The position numbers and the translations under genes are program-made. The notes beneath the pieces are model-generated. The model worked only from the letters and a program-made list of their open reading frames with translations, was not told where the DNA came from and searched no databases. A stretch of 9,041 bases of DNA from CAG-1000 sp964345385 (GTDB lineage Bacteria > Bacillota_I > Bacilli_A > RF39 > UBA660): the NCBI GenBank assembly GCA_964345385.1, contig CAYFQM010000025.1, forward strand, positions 1 through 9,041. The letters are read 5' to 3'. This document shows positions 6,986 through 9,041 of the stretch, piece by piece; position 1 is the stretch's first letter; every line of letters starts with the position of its first letter.

Positions 6986-7240
6986 ATGAAAAATGTATTA
7001 AATATATTTTTATGGATTGTAATTATATGTTGGGCTGGAGTTTGTTTATATGATTTTTATAACGTTAGACATGAAAAAGAAGCTAGATTTTGCATCAAAG
7101 AAGAAACTAAAGAATATAATGATGGAAATGTATATGTTTGCACAGGACCAGGTTATAAAGTATTTAAATATAAAAGACTTAAATATAATGCAATAGAGTT
7201 TGCTCCTTTTTGGACAAAGGAAAAAATATTTAATGATTGA
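6986..7240 (+). CDS. Small single-pass membrane protein with two-Cys outer domain (copy B)
   Basis: This 84-residue paralog of the preceding membrane protein lacks its Lys-rich arm. One membrane helix lies at about 4-23 (LWIVIICW..VCL). The outer domain follows with FCIK, Y.DG.V, C.G.GYK, Y.R, IE..PFW.K. Cys36 and Cys52 are 16 residues apart, exactly as in copy A. About 35 of 78 positions are identical to copy A without gaps, counted by hand, so the pair arose by tandem duplication. AGAAAGGAA (6972-6980) is the ribosome binding site. The gene ends in TGA at 7238-7240 and overlaps the next gene by 8 bases. The function is unknown; a small envelope protein is as far as the sequence allows. Confidence 0.82.
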   Translation: MKNVLNIFLWIVIICWAGVCLYDFYNVRHEKEARFCIKEETKEYNDGNVYVCTGPGYKVFKYKRLKYNAIEFAPFWTKEKIFND

Positions 7241-7508
7241 TGATGATTTAATAAAATTAGAAGTTAAAGATGAAGATGGAAAAGAAGTAGTATTATATGT
7301 TATAAATATTTTTTCTAATACTCCATATAATAAAGAATATATTGTATATAAATTATCTAATGATGAAAATATTTATGCTTCATTATTATCAAAACAAGGT
7401 AGTGATTATAAAATCGAACAAATTATTTCAGAAGAAGAATTATTCTATGTTAATACTAGATTATTTGAATTTAATTCTTTATTAGAAGAAGAATATGAAA
7501 GCGACTAG
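7233..7508 (+). CDS. DUF1292 family protein (YrzB-like)
   Basis: This small acidic, soluble protein (91 residues) has the DUF1292 pattern: an N-terminal D.DG.E....VI..F......K.Y..YK, then a middle I.AS......, and a C-terminal EEEL..V...L.EF...LEEE. The family is widespread in Firmicutes; in Bacillus the member yrzB sits next to the ruvX homolog, and its function is not established. The frame is open upstream to a TTG at 7200, but the ATG at 7233 is chosen: it begins the conserved part, has AAAGGA at 7216-7221 as ribosome binding site and overlaps the previous stop by 8 bases, which suggests coupled translation. The TAG stop (7506-7508) lies inside the terminator hairpin. Confidence 0.75.
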   Translation: MIDDDLIKLEVKDEDGKEVVLYVINIFSNTPYNKEYIVYKLSNDENIYASLLSKQGSDYKIEQIISEEELFYVNTRLFEFNSLLEEEYESD

Positions 7509-7521
7509 GTTAGTCGTTTTT
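7498..7521 (+). terminator. Intrinsic terminator overlapping the DUF1292 stop codon
   Basis: CGACTA (7502-7507) pairs with TAGTCG (7511-7516) around a GGT loop. It can extend outward by a G-U pair and three A-U pairs (7498-7501 with 7517-7520) into the T run. The last codons and the stop of the preceding gene form its left arm. Confidence 0.8.
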
Positions 7522-7541
7522 ATTTTTAAAAAACAAATTGA

Positions 7542-7570
7542 TTGATTTTAATTGTTACTTTTTATATAAT
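7542..7570 (+). promoter_or_regulatory. Promoter of frr
   Basis: TTGATT at 7542-7547 and a perfect TATAAT at 7565-7570 are separated by exactly 17 bases. Transcription would start around 7577, only about 13 bases before the start codon, so the leader is nearly just the ribosome binding site. It follows a terminator, so frr is transcribed on its own. Confidence 0.8.
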
Positions 7571-7589
7571 AAGTGTGAAAGAGGTTATT

Positions 7590-8129
7590 ATGATAGATGA
7601 TAAAGAAATAAAAATTAAAATGGATAAAGTAATAGAAAATCTAGAAAATAGATTTACTACTATTAGAGCGGGAAGAGCAAACCCTAATATATTAAATAAT
7701 ATTATGGTTGATTATTATGATGCGCCAACTCCTATTCAAAGTTTAGCTACTATATCTATCCCGGAAGCTAGAGTATTAATGATAAAACCATTTGATAAAA
7801 CATCATTAAAAGCTATGGAAAAAGCAATACATGAATCTGACATAGGGATAGCTCCTACTAATAATGGAGAAGCTATTATATTAACTATTCCAGAGCTTAC
7901 TTTTGATACTAGAAAACAATATGTTAAAGATGCTTCTTCAATGGCAGAAGATGCTAAAGTAGCTATTAGAAATATAAGACAAGATGAAAATAATAAAATT
8001 AAAAAATCTGAATTAAGAGAAGATGAAGAAAAATTATATTTAGAAATAGTTCAAGATTTAACAAATGAATATAATAAGATTATAGAAGACAAATTTAAAG
8101 AAAAAGAAACAGAGCTTACTACTATATAA
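7590..8129 (+). CDS. frr: Ribosome recycling factor
   Basis: The factor splits post-termination ribosomes together with EF-G so that they can start a new round. The 179 residues (family about 185) show the full set of motifs: FTTIRAGRANPNIL, YYDAPTPIQSLA.IS.PEAR.L.IKPFDK, EKAI..SDIG..P.N.G, IP.LT...RK..VK and the C-terminal helix motif AKVAIRNIRQD. The open frame reaches back to a TTG at 7542, but that lies in the promoter -35 box. The ATG at 7590 with AAAGAGG at 7578-7583 begins the conserved protein. In many bacteria frr follows rpsB, tsf and pyrH; here it stands alone between a DUF1292 gene and an Hpt-REC gene, with its own promoter. Identification is secure. Confidence 0.96.
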   Translation: MIDDKEIKIKMDKVIENLENRFTTIRAGRANPNILNNIMVDYYDAPTPIQSLATISIPEARVLMIKPFDKTSLKAMEKAIHESDIGIAPTNNGEAIILTIPELTFDTRKQYVKDASSMAEDAKVAIRNIRQDENNKIKKSELREDEEKLYLEIVQDLTNEYNKIIEDKFKEKETELTTI

Positions 8130-8136
8130 AAATAGA

Positions 8137-8165
8137 TTGTTAAATTAGCTTGTTAATGGTATAAT
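8137..8165 (+). promoter_or_regulatory. Promoter of the Hpt-REC gene (extended -10)
   Basis: TTGTTA (8137-8142), a 17-base spacer, and TATAAT (8160-8165) preceded by TGG (8157-8159) form a very good vegetative promoter with an extended -10. It begins 8 bases after the frr stop. No terminator hairpin is visible between frr and this promoter, so read-through from frr is also possible. Confidence 0.85.
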
Positions 8166-8184
8166 TTACTAGGATGGAGGATAT

Positions 8185-8964
8185 ATGAGGGATGTAAATA
8201 TTCTTATTAACGGGGGAGCTGATATTAATAAAGCATTAGAATTATTTGGTGAAATGTCAATGTATGATGCTACATTAAATGATTTTCTTGCTGAAGTAGA
8301 AAATAAACTTAAAAGAATAGAAAAATACAGAGAAGAAAATAATATGCCTAATTATTCTATAGAAGTTCATTCATTAAAAAGTGATGCTAGATATTTAGGT
8401 TTTTCTGTTTTAGCAGAAAAAGCATATAATCATGAACTTAAAAGTAAAGAAAATGATATTATGTATATATATGATAATTATGAAGATCTTATTACTGAAG
8501 CTAGAAGAGTTATTAATGTATGTAGAAGTTATTTAGGTTTAGAAGTAATTAATACTCTTGAAAAAGAAATGACAGAAGTACCTAAAAATGAATCTATATT
8601 AGTAGTGGATGATTCTAATATAGTAGCTAACTTTATAAAGAAAATATTTCATTCTAAATATGAAGTTATTACTTGTGGTGATGGATCTGAAGCAATAGAT
8701 TTTATTCAAAAAAATCAAAATAAAAAAATAGTAGCATGTCTTCTTGATTTAAATATGCCTAAAGTTAATGGTTTTGAAGTATTAGATTATTTTAGAAGTA
8801 ATAATTTATTTGTTAATATACCAGTATCTATTATAACTGGTAATGATGATAAATCTTCTCTTGAAAAAACTTTTACTTATCCAATAGTAGATTTACTAAC
8901 AAAACCATTTAATGAAAGAGATGTAAAGAGAGTAGTAGATAAAACAATAAACTACTATAAATAA
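8185..8964 (+). CDS. Hpt-REC phosphorelay protein (histidine phosphotransfer plus receiver domain)
   Basis: This soluble 259-residue protein joins an Hpt domain to a response-regulator receiver and has no DNA-binding or enzymatic output. Residues about 10-115 form the helical Hpt domain, with the phospho-accepting His62 in HSLKSDARYLGF (HxxKxxAxxLG pattern). The receiver (about 136-257) has all key residues: Asp142-Asp143, phospho-acceptor Asp188 in LLDLNMPKVNG, Thr218 in SIITG and Lys240 in LTKPF. By analogy with known phosphorelays it would move phosphate between a histidine kinase and another receiver or Hpt protein; no kinase is in the window. GGATGGAGG at 8172-8180 is the ribosome binding site for ATG 8185. 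It has its own promoter and terminator. An orphan regulator acting by protein-protein contact is also possible. Confidence 0.88.
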   Translation: MRDVNILINGGADINKALELFGEMSMYDATLNDFLAEVENKLKRIEKYREENNMPNYSIEVHSLKSDARYLGFSVLAEKAYNHELKSKENDIMYIYDNYEDLITEARRVINVCRSYLGLEVINTLEKEMTEVPKNESILVVDDSNIVANFIKKIFHSKYEVITCGDGSEAIDFIQKNQNKKIVACLLDLNMPKVNGFEVLDYFRSNNLFVNIPVSIITGNDDKSSLEKTFTYPIVDLLTKPFNERDVKRVVDKTINYYK

Positions 8965-8970
8965 ATTGTG

Positions 8971-8995
8971 AAAGTAATATATTATATTGCTTTTT
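8971..8995 (+). terminator. Intrinsic terminator after the Hpt-REC gene
   Basis: Bases 8971-8980 pair with 8984-8993 over ten positions (one G-U wobble) around a 3-base loop, followed by T to 8995. It starts 6 bases after the stop codon. Confidence 0.75.
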
Positions 8996-8998
8996 AAA

Positions 8999-9027
8999 TT
9001 GAAAAAAATTTAATTTTATAATATAAT
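8999..9027 (+). promoter_or_regulatory. Promoter for a gene beyond the right edge
   Basis: TTGAAA (8999-9004) and TATAAT (9022-9027) are separated by exactly 17 bases; a second overlapping TATAAT lies at 9017-9022. GGAG at 9038-9041 could be the start of a ribosome binding site for the next gene. The gene itself is outside the window. Confidence 0.65.
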
Positions 9028-9036
9028 TATATTATA
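9017..9036 (+). repeat. Perfect 20-bp palindrome over the -10 region
   Basis: TATAATATAA is followed directly by its reverse complement, with no spacer. It covers the -10 box and the expected transcription start of the promoter at 8999-9027. This is the position of a repressor operator, but the sequence is all A and T, so chance is a real alternative. Confidence 0.5.
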
Positions 9037-9041
9037 TGGAG

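Noticed and set aside
7542..7589. N-terminal extension of frr from TTG 7542
   Set aside because: The TTG is the promoter -35 box, the extension matches nothing in the family, and a good ribosome binding site precedes ATG 7590.
139..8964. Mycoplasma-type genetic code (UGA as Trp)
   Set aside because: TGA ends nusB and the gene at 6986 at the expected family or overlap positions, and tryptophans are TGG throughout.

Overview
The window is very AT-rich and every supported gene lies on the + strand. Genes are tightly packed, with strong AGGAG-type ribosome binding sites, U-rich-tailed hairpin terminators and TTG-/TATAAT promoters. nusB, the NusB-XseA-XseB arrangement, a Gram-positive-style type I signal peptidase, a DUF1292 protein and bacterial PH and InlB-B-like domains point to a low-GC Firmicute (Bacilli/Erysipelotrichia or an uncultured gut Mollicutes-like lineage). 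This is an inference from gene content and composition. TGA ends nusB and the gene at 6986-7240, and Trp is TGG, so this is not the UGA=Trp Mycoplasma code. Two runs of N (10 and 100 bases) and a duplicated contig end show that the sequence is a scaffolded, probably metagenomic, draft.

Layout: (1) 2-64, tail of an unrecognised gene and a weak terminator. (2) 139-2555, a four-gene operon nusB-xseA-xseB-lepB with overlapping or closely spaced genes, its own extended -10 promoter and a closing hairpin. (3) 2661-5947, one large secreted or membrane-anchored protein. It appears broken by a 100-N gap, but 55 bp are duplicated on either side. Removing the gap plus one copy (155 bases) restores a single 1043-codon frame with InlB-B-like repeats, a Ca-binding-like loop, a DUF11-like domain, a von Willebrand A domain with intact MIDAS residues and an acidic tail. 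(4) 6019-7508, small envelope-linked genes: a PH-domain-like protein, two tandem paralogous single-pass membrane proteins with a conserved two-cysteine outer domain, and a DUF1292 protein. (5) 7590-8129, frr, from its own promoter. (6) 8185-8964, a stand-alone Hpt-REC phosphorelay protein with its own strong promoter and terminator. (7) 8996-9041, a promoter with a 20-bp palindrome for a gene beyond the window.

How they work together: blocks 2 and 5 are housekeeping (antitermination, exonuclease VII, protein export, ribosome recycling). LepB could process exported proteins such as the neighbouring vWA protein, though that one may keep its N-terminal helix as an anchor. The accessory part is the surface-protein and small-membrane-protein stretch from 2661 to 7240. 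I see no defence system, CRISPR array, tRNA, rRNA, phage or insertion sequence. The most noteworthy items are the reconstructable vWA surface protein, the tandem two-cysteine membrane paralogs and the Hpt-REC fusion.
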